From positions 1,674,001-1,738,000 of the forward strand of contig NZ_CP117866.1 in NCBI RefSeq assembly GCF_028736035.1: a DNA stretch of 64,000 nt, given 5' to 3'. Source of the stretch: Streptomyces sp. T12 (GTDB taxonomy: Bacteria; Actinomycetota; Actinomycetes; Streptomycetales; Streptomycetaceae). The translations under genes and the position numbers were made by a program. Shown piece after piece: positions 10,101 to 19,335 of this stretch. A model generated the notes under the pieces. It ran no database searches, had not been told where the DNA came from, and was given only the letters and a program-made list of their open reading frames with translations. The first letter of the stretch is position 1; each line of letters starts with the position of its first letter.

Positions 10101-10732
10101 GGCGAGAGGTAGGCGTCGACGACAGCGGTGTCCCCACGCGGGACGAGTTTCATCAGAGGGCTGACCTCGCTCGACAGCGAGATCTGCGGGAAGCCGACGC
10201 GGGCGGCGAGCTCGCCGACGGCCTGTTCGTGGACGGGGTGGAGGTGGCTGTGCATGCAGACCACGGCGACGGCTCGGATCCCGTCGTCGTACGCCTCCTG
10301 GAGGGGGCCGGTGAGGGCTTCCAGGTCGGGGGCGCGCAGGACGGTGCCGTCGGCGGCGATGCGTTCGTCGACCTCGACGACCCGTTCGTAGAGCAGCTCG
10401 GGGAGTTCGATGCGGCGGGCGAAGATGCGGGGCCGGTTCTGGTAGGCGATGCGCAGGGCGTCGCGGAAGCCGCGGGTGATGACCAGCAGGGTCCGCTCGC
10501 CCTTGCGCTCGAGGAGGGCGTTCGTGGCGACCGTCGTGCCCATCCGGACGGCCTCGATGGGCTGGTCCTGGGAGCCGTCCAGCAGATCACGTACGCCCGC
10601 GACAGCCGCGTCGGAGTATCGCGCCGGGTTCTCCGACAGGAGTTTGTGGGTCAGCAGACGGCCGTCCGGGCGTCGCGCGACGATGTCCGTGAAGGTGCCG
10701 CCACGGTCGACCCAGAACTGCCAGCCTGTCAT
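7091..10732 (-). CDS. 5-oxoprolinase/hydantoinase (HyuA-HyuB fusion)
   Basis: A 1213-residue protein. Residues 1 to about 690 are the HyuA/hydantoinase A type ATPase half, with the ASKHA phosphate motif [10 protein letters not shown] near 9-18. The rest is the HyuB half, with [12 protein letters not shown] and a glycine-rich C terminus (GGGGYGPP). Fused full-length members hydrolyse 5-oxo-L-proline to glutamate with ATP, although many bacterial homologues act on hydantoins or other lactams. The gene begins 24 bp after the cvnC stop and overlaps cvnD by 20 bp, so it is embedded in the conservon operon. Substrate assignment is by family only. Confidence 0.87.
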   Translation of the reverse strand: MTGWQFWVDRGGTFTDIVARRPDGRLLTHKLLSENPARYSDAAVAGVRDLLDGSQDQPIEAVRMGTTVATNALLERKGERTLLVITRGFRDALRIAYQNRPRIFARRIELPELLYERVVEVDERIAADGTVLRAPDLEALTGPLQEAYDDGIRAVAVVCMHSHLHPVHEQAVGELAARVGFPQISLSSEVSPLMKLVPRGDTAVVDAYLSPVLRRYVQHVADELAGVRLMFMQSNGGLAEAGQFRGKDAILSGPAGGIVGMARMSQLAGFDRVIGFDMGGTSTDVSHFAGEYERVFTTQISGVRLRAPMLDIHTVAAGGGSVLHFDGSRYRVGPDSAGADPGPACYRGGGPLAVTDANVMLGRIQPGHFPQVFGPEGDQPLDDVLVRERFTALARDIREQTGDDRTPEQVAEGYLQIAVANIANAVKRISVQKGHDVTRYALTTFGGAGGQHACMVADSLGIRTVLVPPMAGVLSALGIGLADTTAMREQSAEAPLEATSMPGVLKTADDLESAARSELLDEDVPEDRIKVTRRAQLRYDGTDTTLTVELTDPDTMRRAFEDRHRATYSFTLDRPIVVEALSVEATGLTEPPDLSALAPYEATPEGSPATPRSVRLHTGGTWRDAPLHRREDLPPGQTVTGPAIITEASATTVVDDGWQAVTTDGGHLVMERTAVTQSSELNTEADPVLLEVFNNLFMSIAEQMGARLESTAQSVNIKERLDFSCALFDPDGNLVANAPHIPVHLGSMGTSVKEVIRRRGSRMRPGDTYAVNDPYHGGTHLPDVTVITPVFDTASTEGDRILFYVASRGHHAEIGGIAPGSMPANSRTIEEEGILFDNWLLADNGRFREEETRRLLTEAPYPSRNPKTNLADLRAQIAANQKGVDEVARMIEHFGLDVVQAYMKHVQDNAEEAVRGVIDALDDGEYAYETDSGAVIRVRVRVDRENRSATVDFTGTSPQLATNFNAPFSVVNAAVLYVFRTLVADDIPLNDGCLRPLEIIVPPGSMLAPEPPAAVVAGNVETSQAITGALYAALGVQAEGSGTMNNVTFGNERHQYYETVASGSGAGDGFAGAPVVQTHMTNSRLTDPEVLEWRLPVQLEEFALRHGSGGAGQWHGGDGAVRRIRFHEPMTVSTLSQHRRVPPYGMAGGEPGALGANRVERADGTATALAGSDSADVGPGDVLVIETPGGGGYGPPSHDPHQAGEEIDDLRAF

Positions 10733-10756
10733 GTCGCTACCCCGCTTCCACGCCGC

Positions 10757-11152
10757 TCACAGCGCCCGCAGGCCGTTGATCACGTCGCGCAGAATACTCT
10801 CGTCCACCAGCTCGGCAGGCGGTACGGGCCGGTTCACATGGACGAATTCCGCGTCCACGAGATCCCCGACGAGGACCCGTACGACTCCGATGGGCAGGTC
10901 GAGCTCGGCGGAGAGTTCGGCAACGGACTGCGGGGCGTCACGGCACAGTTCGACGATGTCCACGTGCTCCGGGGACAGCATCGAGTCCGCTTCCGGGTCG
11001 TCCGCGTGCGGTTCCGCGACGACCACCGCGATCAGGTCGAGGCGGTGCTGGGCCGCACTGGTGGTGCGGCCGCGCGTCATGGCGTACGGACGGACGACCG
11101 GTCCGGCCTCGTCGTCGAACCAGTGACTTCTTCCCTGACCGTCAGCGCTCAT
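10757..11152 (-). CDS. cvnC: Conservon DUF742 protein CvnC
   Basis: A 131-residue DUF742 protein with a winged-helix-like C-terminal half (SVAELSAELDLPIGVVRVLV), the standard third component of conservons. It starts 9 bp after the cvnB stop. In characterised conservons CvnC joins a complex with the membrane histidine-kinase-like CvnA; its biochemical activity is not established. The next gene on the strand is the oxoprolinase rather than cvnD. Confidence 0.92.
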   Translation of the reverse strand: MSADGQGRSHWFDDEAGPVVRPYAMTRGRTTSAAQHRLDLIAVVVAEPHADDPEADSMLSPEHVDIVELCRDAPQSVAELSAELDLPIGVVRVLVGDLVDAEFVHVNRPVPPAELVDESILRDVINGLRAL

Positions 11153-11161
11153 GCCATCCCA

Positions 11162-11599
11162 CTACCCGCCCGCGGGCAGATCGGTGCGCGGAGCGGTACC
11201 CAGATGCACTCCGACCCGCTTGACGAGGAGCGTCATCTCGTACGCGACCAGGCCGACGTCCGAATCGGCATCCGAGAGCACGGCGAGGCAGCTGCCGTCG
11301 CCTGCGGCCGTCACGAACAGGAAGGCGTCATCGAGCTCGACGACCGTCTGCCGGACGTTGCCCGCCTCGAAGTGGCGGCCCACGCCCTTGGCCAGGCTGT
11401 GGAACCCGGACGCGACGGCGGCCAGGTGCTCGCTGTCCTCGCGGGTCAGATCCTTGGACACCCCCGTCGGCAGGCCGTCGCCGGAGAGCACGAGGGCCTT
11501 ACGGATGCTGGCAACGCGGTCCACCAGGTCGTCGAGGAGCCAGTTGAGCTCGCCGGACTGGTTGGTCGCGGTGTGGCCGGTCGCCTTCGGTGCGGTCAT
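11162..11599 (-). CDS. cvnB: Conservon roadblock/LC7 protein CvnB
   Basis: A 145-residue roadblock/LC7-domain protein (the LNWLLDDLVDRV start and the FLFVTAAGDGSCLAVL strand are typical). Roadblock proteins such as MglB act as partners or GAPs of small GTPases, which fits a role toward CvnD. Its ATG overlaps the cvnA stop by 4 bp (ATGA), so the two are translationally coupled. Confidence 0.93.
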   Translation of the reverse strand: MTAPKATGHTATNQSGELNWLLDDLVDRVASIRKALVLSGDGLPTGVSKDLTREDSEHLAAVASGFHSLAKGVGRHFEAGNVRQTVVELDDAFLFVTAAGDGSCLAVLSDADSDVGLVAYEMTLLVKRVGVHLGTAPRTDLPAGG

Positions 11600-14442
11600 C
11601 GACCGTCCCCCTTAGTCGTTCCTTGTGCTGTGCCGCTGTGGGCGTCGTCGCCCGCGGCGTTCTCCTGGCGGCCGCGCTGCCAGCCGCGCTGGAGCGATGC
11701 CATTCGGCTGCGTACCTCGTCCGCGTCCCGCTCGACGAGTTCCGCGCTCTCCTCGGCGCGGCGAGCGGGGCCCTGCTTGAGCTGCGGCGCCAGGCTGGCC
11801 TGTCGTACGCGCCGGGGCAGCGGACCCGAACCTGAGCCGCTCTCCCGCTGCGCGGCGGGCGTGCTCGGAGCGGCAGGGTCGGGGCCGCTCGATGCGATCG
11901 CCGCACGCCGCGTGCGCCTTGGATGGGCTGCGGGCTCCGGCGGCTCACCTCGGTCGTGTCCGGCGCTGGGCGGCGTGGCGGCACGGTCGCCGATTCGGTC
12001 CTGCGCGCTGGTCAGCTCGCCGCGGGGTCCTGTGTCGCGTCGGCGGGTCGGCAGCGGAGCGAGACCGTTCGGCTCCGGGCGGCTCGGGCCTGCGGAAGGG
12101 GCCGTGTCCGCCTCCTCTCGCCGGGAACGCTGCTCGGTGACCGGGCGTCCGTGCGAACTGACCAGCTTGGGCGTCCGGCGGCGGGGCAGCGGGACCGGGG
12201 CGCTCACATCGTCATCCGTGTCGGGCCGGTCCGGTCCGCCATGGATGCCGGAGACCGGGTGTTCGCCGAGCGACCCAGACGCCTCGTCCTCCACATGGGC
12301 CAGAGCGCGGCGCGGGCGGAAGAGTCCGCCGCGCTCGCTGTCCTCGTCGTCGAGCGCGTCCGGGAAGTCGCTGAGCGCGTCCAGGTCGACGGGGGCCTCC
12401 AGCTCGACCGGTCCGTCCAGGAGCGAGGCGGGCAGGCCGGGCACGCGGGCCGGCACATGGGCGAGGGCGGCGCGGCGCGCCTCCTCCAGCTCGGCCTCCT
12501 TCGACGGCGTGGGCCGGTCGAGACGGAACCCGATGCCGTTGGTGTCCGGGACGTCGTCGGTGAGCAGCGCGTCGGGGATGAAGACGACGGCGGTGGTGCC
12601 GCCGTACGGCGACGGCTGCAGCGAGACCCGGACGTTCTGCCGCTGGGCGAGCCGGCTGACCACGAACAGGCCGAGCCGGTCGGTGTCGGACAGCTCGAAC
12701 TCGGGCGTCTCGGCGAGCCGGAGGTTGGCGTCCAGCAGGGCGTCGGCCGCCATGCCCAGGCCGCGGTCGTGGATCTCCAGGGTGAAGCCGTTGGCGACCC
12801 GCTCGCCCAGGACCTGGACTGCGGTGTGCGGCGGGGAGAACACCGTGGCGTTCTCCAGGAGTTCGGCCACGAGGTGCGTGAGGTCCGCGACGGCCGGTCC
12901 GGTGACGGCGACGCGGGGCAGACGTCGGACCTCGATGCGCTCGTAGTCCTCGACCTCGGCGACGGCGGCGCGTACGACGTCCATGAGCTGGACGGGCTTG
13001 CGCCACTGCCGGGAGGGGGCGGCGCCGGAGAGGATCACGAGCCCCTCGGCGTGCCGACGCATACGGGTGGTCAGGTGGTCGAGGCGGAACAGGTCGGCGA
13101 GTTCGTCGGTGTCCTCGGTCCGGCGTTCCATGGTGTCGAGGAGCGTGAGCTGCTTGTGGAGGAGGACTTGGCTTCGGCGGGCGAGGTTGACGAAGACCTC
13201 GGCCACGCCGGCGCGCAGTTCCGCCTGCTTGACCGCGGCCTCGACGGCGGCCCGCTGCAGGGTGTTGAGGGCCTGGCCGACCTCGCCGATCTCGTTCTTG
13301 TCGTACTCCAGGCGGGGGACCTCGGTCTCCACGTCGACCTGTTCGCCGGAGGAGAGGCGGCGCATCACACTGGGCAGGCGTACGCCGGAGGCCTCGTGGG
13401 CCTCCAGCCGCAGCTGCCGCAGATCGCGGATGAGGCCGCGGCCGATGCGCACGGACAGGAAGAGCGAGAACAGCAGGGCGAGCAGCCCGAGGACACCGGC
13501 GAAGGCCGCCTTCAGGATGACGCCCATCGCGACCGGGCTCACGCGGTCCTGATAGCGGGCGCCCGCCTCGTCGTTGAGCTTGCTGAGCTCGTCGAGGACG
13601 CTGCCGGCGGCGGTGTCCCAGCTCTTGGCGTCCACCCTGCTGGGCCTGCCTGCCTGGGACAGGATGACGGCCTGTTCGGCGACGCGCAGTGGAGCAGTGG
13701 AGGCGTTGTCCCAGAAGCGCCTGTAGCGTTCACGCTCGGACGAGGGCAGGTCCGACAGGCTGATGTCGTACATGAGGGTGCGCTGGGCCACCAGGTCGGA
13801 GACGTCGCGTATCTCTTCGCGGGACAGCTTCCCGACGACCAGGGCGGAACTCAGCAACGCGTCCTCGCGGGAGAGGAGTTCGCGGGCGCGGGTCACGTTG
13901 AGAAGGGCGCGGGCCTGCTTGTCCATCGCCACGCTGTCGATCCCGTCGAGGGAGCCCAGCAGGGCGTAGCAGGGGTCGACGAGCCGGTTGTAGAGGCCGA
14001 GGGCCTGGGAGCGGGTCACCGTTCCGTCCTCGACGCTGCGGCGCAGGGGGTTGATGCCGTCGAAGGCGTCCAGGACGGCGGTGAGGCGTTCGGCGTCCCC
14101 CTCGTCCATCCCGTCACGGACGTCGGGATCCTTGGCATTCTTGCGGATCTCGGCGACGGCGGCGTCGGTGGCACTCCGGGTTTCCCGCAGCGCGGACAGT
14201 GCGTCCGAGGCCCGGCGGTCGGCGAGATAGACGAGGGCCTGGCGGCGTTCCTGCTGCAGGACGCGGACGGCGTCCTCGGTGGAGTAACCGATCTTCTCGA
14301 CGAGGGACGACACCGTGAACAGCTGGGTCACGCCTCGCCCCGTGAGTACCGTGGCGAAGCCCCAGATCGCGGTCAGGGACACCAGCGGCACGAGAAGCAG
14401 CGCCACCATCTTCCGGCGGATCGACTTCCCGCGAAAGCGCAT
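11596..14442 (-). CDS. cvnA: Conservon sensor histidine-kinase-like protein CvnA
   Basis: A 948-residue membrane protein. It has a TM helix at about 11-30, an extracytoplasmic nitrate/nitrite-sensor (NIT)-like domain, a second TM helix near 305-330, a HAMP-like linker, an HATPase domain at about 495-625 with a G-box (DRGLGMAAD near 553), and a long proline/arginine-rich, probably disordered tail. It heads the conservon and is the presumed signal receiver. The ATG at 14442 is preferred over the open extension to 14481 because GGGGGAGG lies 3 bp upstream. The upstream region is shared with the divergent gene at 14864. Confidence 0.92.
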   Translation of the reverse strand: MRFRGKSIRRKMVALLLVPLVSLTAIWGFATVLTGRGVTQLFTVSSLVEKIGYSTEDAVRVLQQERRQALVYLADRRASDALSALRETRSATDAAVAEIRKNAKDPDVRDGMDEGDAERLTAVLDAFDGINPLRRSVEDGTVTRSQALGLYNRLVDPCYALLGSLDGIDSVAMDKQARALLNVTRARELLSREDALLSSALVVGKLSREEIRDVSDLVAQRTLMYDISLSDLPSSERERYRRFWDNASTAPLRVAEQAVILSQAGRPSRVDAKSWDTAAGSVLDELSKLNDEAGARYQDRVSPVAMGVILKAAFAGVLGLLALLFSLFLSVRIGRGLIRDLRQLRLEAHEASGVRLPSVMRRLSSGEQVDVETEVPRLEYDKNEIGEVGQALNTLQRAAVEAAVKQAELRAGVAEVFVNLARRSQVLLHKQLTLLDTMERRTEDTDELADLFRLDHLTTRMRRHAEGLVILSGAAPSRQWRKPVQLMDVVRAAVAEVEDYERIEVRRLPRVAVTGPAVADLTHLVAELLENATVFSPPHTAVQVLGERVANGFTLEIHDRGLGMAADALLDANLRLAETPEFELSDTDRLGLFVVSRLAQRQNVRVSLQPSPYGGTTAVVFIPDALLTDDVPDTNGIGFRLDRPTPSKEAELEEARRAALAHVPARVPGLPASLLDGPVELEAPVDLDALSDFPDALDDEDSERGGLFRPRRALAHVEDEASGSLGEHPVSGIHGGPDRPDTDDDVSAPVPLPRRRTPKLVSSHGRPVTEQRSRREEADTAPSAGPSRPEPNGLAPLPTRRRDTGPRGELTSAQDRIGDRAATPPSAGHDRGEPPEPAAHPRRTRRAAIASSGPDPAAPSTPAAQRESGSGSGPLPRRVRQASLAPQLKQGPARRAEESAELVERDADEVRSRMASLQRGWQRGRQENAAGDDAHSGTAQGTTKGDGR

Positions 14443-14863
14443 GGCCTCCCCCAGCTCAAACCCCCATTGGTCAGGGGGCACACATGTGCGTCAACAATTG
14501 GCGCGAGCCTACTACCGACGCACAAGTAACTCGAAGAGCCATCCGGAACCTGAACTTCCGCACCGGCGACGAGACATGGGGAGTTGTCCGGCCATTGCGG
14601 GAGATTGCCTCCCGTGATCCCGTGGCGCCGCCGAGGACGGATCCGGCCGGTCTCTCGGGCCAGTTGGCCAGAAATTTATCTTCCTCGGGAATCTTCGGCA
14701 CGCGTCGATCGTCCTTCTCTATGGGAGATGGGGGCGGAATGGGCCACAGGAGCCGCATCCAGTCCCCGGGCGGCGTAAAACAGCGCAAGCCGGGCAGCCG
14801 CTGGGGAGCCGCGTCTTCGGACACGGGGCAAGCGGTCTGCTGGCGGTGGGGAGTGACTCGGTG
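14443..14863. other. Divergent promoter region of cvnA and the 14864 gene
   Basis: About 420 bp separate two divergent starts. The part around 14660-14700 (CCAGAAATTTATCTTCC) is the only AT-rich patch and is the likeliest promoter site. I see no gene, repeat or clear operator. Confidence 0.4.
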
Positions 14864-15511
14864 ATGGGCACGGCGGAGCGGCGCGAGGCGCCCGAGGGCG
14901 GGACGGTGGCGCATGTGTCGGCGCGGCGCGGCCCCGAAGCGCTGGATCACGACATTCCGGCGGACGGACGCCAGGCGATGGGCAGCCGCGATGCTCCGGT
15001 GGCCGCGGGTGCGGTGACGACGGACCGGCACGACGTTTCGGCCGGCTCCGGTAGGAAGGCGGCGGCAGACAAGAGTGTGGCCAGAGCCGCCGGCGGCAGA
15101 GCGGCCCAGGAGTGGTCGGGATACCGGCCGTTGTGGGTCGAGGAGCCCGCCCGGCGGCGCCGGATGCCGGATCCGGTGCGGACGGCGTCGGTGCGAGCGG
15201 TGCTGATCATCGCGGTGACGCTGATACAGGCGATGGTGGCCTTCCTGTGCACGCTGGCGGGGTCATGGCTGGCGTTCCCGATGGTGATCAGCAGTGTGGT
15301 CAGCACGGTGGTGGCGACCTGGGGCGCCCTCGACGTCTGGGTGACCCGCCAGGTGTGGAACCAGCGCAATGGCGTCGTCTCCACGCCGAGCAGCACGGCG
15401 CGCATCCTGCGACGCGAGCGGCGCCGGGCACGACGGCAGACACGGGAGGCCGAGCGCGCTCAGGAGCGAATACGCCGACGGGGCGGGGCCGGTCAGTTGT
15501 CGCACTCCTGA
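14864..15511 (+). CDS. Small membrane protein of unknown function
   Basis: A 215-residue protein I cannot assign to a family. The first 105 residues are polar and low-complexity. Two hydrophobic helices follow (about 111-135 and 137-158), then a strongly basic C terminus rich in Arg/Glu that probably forms a cytosolic helix (about 178-206). It is divergent from the conservon, and some conservons do have membrane-protein neighbours, so an association is possible but unproven. The ATG at 14864 is one choice; GTGs at 14846 and 14861 are in frame and the ribosome site is weak. Confidence 0.65.
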   Translation: MGTAERREAPEGGTVAHVSARRGPEALDHDIPADGRQAMGSRDAPVAAGAVTTDRHDVSAGSGRKAAADKSVARAAGGRAAQEWSGYRPLWVEEPARRRRMPDPVRTASVRAVLIIAVTLIQAMVAFLCTLAGSWLAFPMVISSVVSTVVATWGALDVWVTRQVWNQRNGVVSTPSSTARILRRERRRARRQTREAERAQERIRRRGGAGQLSHS

Positions 15512-16002
15512 GTGCACGGTTGAACGACCCAGCGTCAGGGGCTGAGGAATGGCTCCCAGCGGCCCTGCCGAGCCAAGCGCGGGCACGAGCACGAGCCGAG
15601 CCGGGAGCCGGACCGAATGCCGGATCCGGGCCAAGTGCCGGTCCTGGGCCGGGCCGGGCTGCCGGGGTCCGTTGAGCGGTTCCGCCGCGGCCGGCCGAGC
15701 GCGAGACCATCTCGAGCCTGCTGCCCCGGACCGAGTCAGACCGAGACAGACCGTGCCTGGGGCGTCCCGCGGACCATGTTGCGCCACGCCCGCATGAACG
15801 CTCGTGGGCGGTCCACGGAGAGCACAGCGGTCCTCGTACGGCTACACACTGGGCCGCTGCGTCGCGTACGCCTGGCTGCCTACCCTGGTCACCGGCACCG
15901 CCGTGCACATCAAATACTTCGGCGAGACAGGCTGGCCACGGTCGCCGAATTGCCGCTCTTCGACCCCCAAAGATGACCCGCATCCGCCGATAGGAGACTC
16001 CG
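15512..16002. other. Gene-free stretch before the sarcosine oxidase gene
   Basis: About 490 bp with no coding signal I accept. The part 15580-15670 is made of imperfect short repeats built on GCCGG/GAGCCG. TAGGAG at 15991-15996 is the ribosome site of the next gene. Confidence 0.45.
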
Positions 16003-17157
16003 GTGTCCCCCACTTACGACGTGATCGTCATCGGTCTCGGCGGCATGGGCAGCGCCGCCGCCCACCACCTCTCCTCGCGTGGCGCCCGCGTGCTCGGTCT
16101 GGAGAAGTTCGGCCCGGTGCACAACCGCGGCTCCAGCCACGGCGGTTCACGCATCACCCGGCAGTCGTACTTCGAGGACCCGGCGTACGTCCCGCTGCTG
16201 CTACGCGCCTACGAGCTGTACGACGACCTGGAGCGGTCCACCGGCAGGGACATCGCCACCCTCTGCGGCGGCGTCATGATCGGACGCCCCGACACGCCGG
16301 CCGTCTCCGGCTCGCTGCGCTCGGCCCAACAGTGGGACCTGCCGCACGAGATGCTGGATGCGAAGGAGATCCGCCGCCGCTTCCCGACGCTCGCGCCGAA
16401 GGACGACGAGGTGGCGCTGTACGAGAGGAAGGCCGGTCTCCTGCGGCCGGAGAACACGGTCGCCGCTCATGTCCAGCTGGCCACCCAGCAGGGCGCCGAC
16501 CTGCACTTCGAAGAGCCGATGACCCGCTGGGAGCCGTACCGGGACGGAGTCCGCGTCCACACGGCCGAGAACACCTACACCGCCGGCCAGTTGGTGATCT
16601 GCCCGGGCGCATGGGCGCCGCAGCTGCTGACCGATCTCGGGGTGCCGTTCACCATTGAGCGGCAGGTCATGTACTGGTTCCAGCCGAAGCACGGTATTGA
16701 TCCGTTCCGCCCCGAGAACCAACCCATCTACATCTGGGACGACGCGGACGGCGTCCAGGTCTACGGGTTCCCGGCCATCGACGGCCCCGATCTCGGTGCC
16801 AAGGTCGCCTTCTTCCGCAAGGGCGAGGTCACCACCCCGGAGACCATCGACCGGACGGTTCATGAGGAGGAGATCCGGGCCATGGCGGACCACATATCCG
16901 GCTGCATCCCGGACCTGCCCGGCACCTTCCTCAAGGCCGCCACCTGCATGTACTCCATCACCCCCGACGAGCACTTCGTCATCGCCCGCCACCCCGCGCA
17001 CCCGGAGTCGGTCACCGTGGCCTGCGGGTTCTCCGGGCACGGCTTCAAGTTCGTGCCCGTCGTCGGCGAGATACTCGCCGACCTCGCCCTGACCGGCACC
17101 ACCGAGCACCCCATCGGCCTGTTCGACCCCGCCCGCCTCGCCGCCACGCCCGCCTGA
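16003..17157 (+). CDS. Monomeric sarcosine/N-methyltryptophan oxidase-like flavoenzyme
   Basis: A 384-residue DAO-family flavoprotein. The FAD-binding motif GLGGMG is at 11-16, and Cys315 in the ATCMYS context is at the same position as the covalent flavin cysteine of monomeric sarcosine oxidase. Such enzymes oxidise N-methyl or secondary amines to an imine/aldehyde, releasing H2O2. The GTG start at 16003 follows TAGGAG with 6-bp spacing. The APC permease downstream may import the amine substrate, but 618 bp separate them, so co-transcription is not certain. The exact substrate (sarcosine, N-methyltryptophan or pipecolate) cannot be read from sequence. Confidence 0.85.
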   Translation: MSPTYDVIVIGLGGMGSAAAHHLSSRGARVLGLEKFGPVHNRGSSHGGSRITRQSYFEDPAYVPLLLRAYELYDDLERSTGRDIATLCGGVMIGRPDTPAVSGSLRSAQQWDLPHEMLDAKEIRRRFPTLAPKDDEVALYERKAGLLRPENTVAAHVQLATQQGADLHFEEPMTRWEPYRDGVRVHTAENTYTAGQLVICPGAWAPQLLTDLGVPFTIERQVMYWFQPKHGIDPFRPENQPIYIWDDADGVQVYGFPAIDGPDLGAKVAFFRKGEVTTPETIDRTVHEEEIRAMADHISGCIPDLPGTFLKAATCMYSITPDEHFVIARHPAHPESVTVACGFSGHGFKFVPVVGEILADLALTGTTEHPIGLFDPARLAATPA

Positions 17158-17319
17158 ACGACAGGCACGTCCCGCCTGCGGAGCACGCGGGCGGATGTGG
17201 CCAAGTCCGTCGAGTTGTCCACCGCGCGAACGTGTAGGACTCGAGGCGTGTGGCTGATCGAGAGGCTCGGGGGTGGATCCGATGTCCCGGCCGACGGGTC
17301 GCTGGTCAGGGTCGCGGAC

Positions 17320-17349
17320 GGGGCGGGCGGGGTGGGGTGGGGTGGGGGG
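17320..17349 (+). repeat. Potential G-quadruplex tract
   Basis: Six consecutive G tracts of 3 to 6 bases are separated by single C or T bases over 30 bp (pattern G4-C-G3-C-G4-T-G4-T-G4-T-G6). Single-base loops make this an exceptionally favourable G-quadruplex sequence. It is on the coding strand, about 430 bp before the permease start. Confidence 0.75.
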
Positions 17350-17540
17350 CAAACTCACGGTGGAGGCGATCGGCGTCGGCCGCCGCACCATCACCGAGGG
17401 CCCTTGGCCCGGGACGTCGCCGGCCGTACGCGGTGACCTGCGGCTGCGGATCGCCGGGCTCCCTCGTACGGGAGAAGGATGCGTTTGCGCGGGGCGCCCA
17501 GTCCCTGGACCCGGGTAAGCGGCTCGTCGAGAGCGAGCAC

Positions 17541-17582
17541 GACATCGACGTCGACATCGGCATCGGCATCGGCATCGGCATC
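17541..17582 (+). repeat. Hexanucleotide tandem array
   Basis: Seven hexamers in a row: GACATC, GACGTC, GACATC, then four perfect GGCATC units. It is non-coding, about 195 bp before the permease start, and such arrays can vary in copy number. Confidence 0.8.
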
Positions 17583-17775
17583 GTGTTGCGAACTCGGGCG
17601 CTCGGGGCTCGCCGGGGTACCACGAGACCAAACACATCTGGTGCCACACCAATCCCGCACCGCAGGGGTGGTTGACCTGACTCCCGGGTAGCAGCACGCT
17701 CACCAGCCCTCTCATTGATCCCGGCACCCGCCCGAGTCGCCCGCTCCCCTTCCCCGGCCCACGAGGAGTCCGCTC

Positions 17776-19335
17776 ATGTCGACAACGGAGCAACCAACGA
17801 GTCCGCGCGGTCACGACGACGCCGAACTCGCCGAGTTCGGCTACAAACCCGAACTCAAGCGCACACTCGGCAACTTCCACACCTTCGCCGCCGGGATCAG
17901 CTACATCTCGATCCTGACCGGCACGTTCCAACTGTTCTACTTCGGCTACGGCAGCGGCGGCCCCGCCTACTGGTGGTCGTGGCCGATGGTGTTCGTCGGC
18001 CAGTTCATGGTCGCCCTCTGCTTCGCGGAGCTGGCCGCCCGCTATCCCGTTGCGGGCTCGGTCTACAACTGGTCGAAGAAGATAGGCAACCCGCATCTGG
18101 GCTGGCTCGCCGGCTGGATGATGTTGATCGCGTCCATAGTGTCCATATCGGCGGTGGCGCTGGCCTACCAGTTGACGCTCCCCCAGATCTCGTCGGCCTT
18201 CCAGATCGTGGGGGACGGCACCGGCAAGTACGACGTGGCGACCAACGCGGTCATCCTGGCCGCGGTGTTGATCCTCTTCACCACCTTGGTGAACGCCTTC
18301 GGCGTCAAGTTGATGGCGAGAATCAACACGGCGGGCGTGTTCATCGAGTTGATCGCCACAGTCGTATTGATCGTCCTGTTCGCCGTCCACATCACCCGTG
18401 GCCCGCAGGTGGTCATGGAGACGAACGGCACCGGCGCGGGCTATGGCGCCGGATACCTGGGTGCCTTCCTTGTGGCGTCGCTGGCGTCCGCATACGTCAT
18501 GTACGGCTTCGACACGGCCTCCTCCCTGGGTGAGGAGTGCCTGGACCCGTCCCGCAACGCGCCGCGCGCCATCATCCGCGCCATCGTGGCCTCCTTCGTC
18601 CTGGGCGGCCTGATCCTGCTGCTCGCCCTGATGAGCGTCTCCAGCCTGAAGGGCGAGAAGCTGTCCACGGACGGACTGCAGTACGTCGTGCTCAACGTCC
18701 TCGGCCCCACGGCCGGCAAGGCGATGCTGTGGTGTGTGCTGATCGCCGTCACGGTGTGCGCACTGGCGGTCCACACGGCGGCGATCCGGCTGGCGTTCGC
18801 GATGGCCCGGGACAACAACTTGCCGGCGTCCTCACTGCTGGCACGGGTCAGCCCCCGCTTCCAGACGCCGGTGCTGCCGACCGTGATCATCGGGCTCCTC
18901 GCACTCGCCATCCTGGTGGTCAACATCCGTCAGCCGCAGATCTTCACCGTCGTCACGAGCATCGGCATCATCATGATCTACCTCGCCTACCTCGGTGTCA
19001 CCGCCCCGATGCTGGTGGCCCGGCTGCGCGGCAGGTGGCAGCCGGCGGGCGACGGCAAGTTCTCCCTCGGCCGGTGGGGGCTGCTGGTCAACATCGTCGC
19101 CGTGGTGTGGGGCGCGGGCATGACGCTCAACCTGATCTGGCCGCGCGCCTCGGTCTACAACGCGACGGCTCCGTACCACTGGTATCTGCAGTGGGGCGCG
19201 GTGCTATTCGTCGCCGTCATAGCGGGCGGCGGCTTCGCCTACTACTGGTTCGTCCAGCGGCACCGGACGGGCGTCCTCGCCGAGCACAGCCTGGAGGGCG
19301 CGGCCGCGCCGACCAAGGAGGTCAACTCGCCGTGA
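17776..19335 (+). CDS. APC-superfamily amino acid/amine permease
   Basis: A 519-residue integral membrane protein with about 12 hydrophobic segments. The N-terminal GISYISILTGTF and the FAELAARYPVAGSVYNW motif are characteristic of the amino acid/choline transporter branch of APC permeases. It probably imports an amino acid or amine by cation symport; the flavoenzyme upstream suggests an N-methylated amine, by context only. The ATG at 17776 follows ACGAGGAG with good spacing. The stop overlaps a GTG (GTGA at 19332) that opens a 30-codon frame, as if a downstream coupled gene had been lost. Confidence 0.87.
   Translation: MSTTEQPTSPRGHDDAELAEFGYKPELKRTLGNFHTFAAGISYISILTGTFQLFYFGYGSGGPAYWWSWPMVFVGQFMVALCFAELAARYPVAGSVYNWSKKIGNPHLGWLAGWMMLIASIVSISAVALAYQLTLPQISSAFQIVGDGTGKYDVATNAVILAAVLILFTTLVNAFGVKLMARINTAGVFIELIATVVLIVLFAVHITRGPQVVMETNGTGAGYGAGYLGAFLVASLASAYVMYGFDTASSLGEECLDPSRNAPRAIIRAIVASFVLGGLILLLALMSVSSLKGEKLSTDGLQYVVLNVLGPTAGKAMLWCVLIAVTVCALAVHTAAIRLAFAMARDNNLPASSLLARVSPRFQTPVLPTVIIGLLALAILVVNIRQPQIFTVVTSIGIIMIYLAYLGVTAPMLVARLRGRWQPAGDGKFSLGRWGLLVNIVAVVWGAGMTLNLIWPRASVYNATAPYHWYLQWGAVLFVAVIAGGGFAYYWFVQRHRTGVLAEHSLEGAAAPTKEVNSP

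Larger units (their letters stand above)
17158..17775. other. Repeat-rich intergenic region
   Basis: A 618-bp gap between the flavoenzyme and permease genes. It holds a run of six closely spaced G tracts (17320-17349) and a seven-unit hexanucleotide array (17541-17582). The open frames here give arginine/proline-rich or DADADA/MPMPMP-type translations and are not credible genes. Confidence 0.6.

Noticed and set aside
8393..12946. A 1517-codon plus-strand open frame antisense to the oxoprolinase and cvnABC genes
   Set aside because: It is the third-position GC shadow of real minus-strand genes; the translation is rich in G, V, D, R and has no recognisable domain.
11923..14529. An 868-codon plus-strand frame antisense to cvnA
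   Set aside because: Shadow of cvnA, which has full domain structure, operon context and a ribosome site.
17541..17582. CRISPR-like array
   Set aside because: Units are 6 bp with no spacers and no cas genes nearby.
17250..17675. Open frames over the G tract and hexamer array
   Set aside because: The translations are simple repeats (IGIGIG, DADADA, MPMPMP) produced by the DNA repeats.
16201..18774. An 857-codon minus-strand frame across the flavoenzyme and permease genes
   Set aside because: It spans two real plus-strand genes and the repetitive gap; composition is Gly/Arg/His-rich with no motif.
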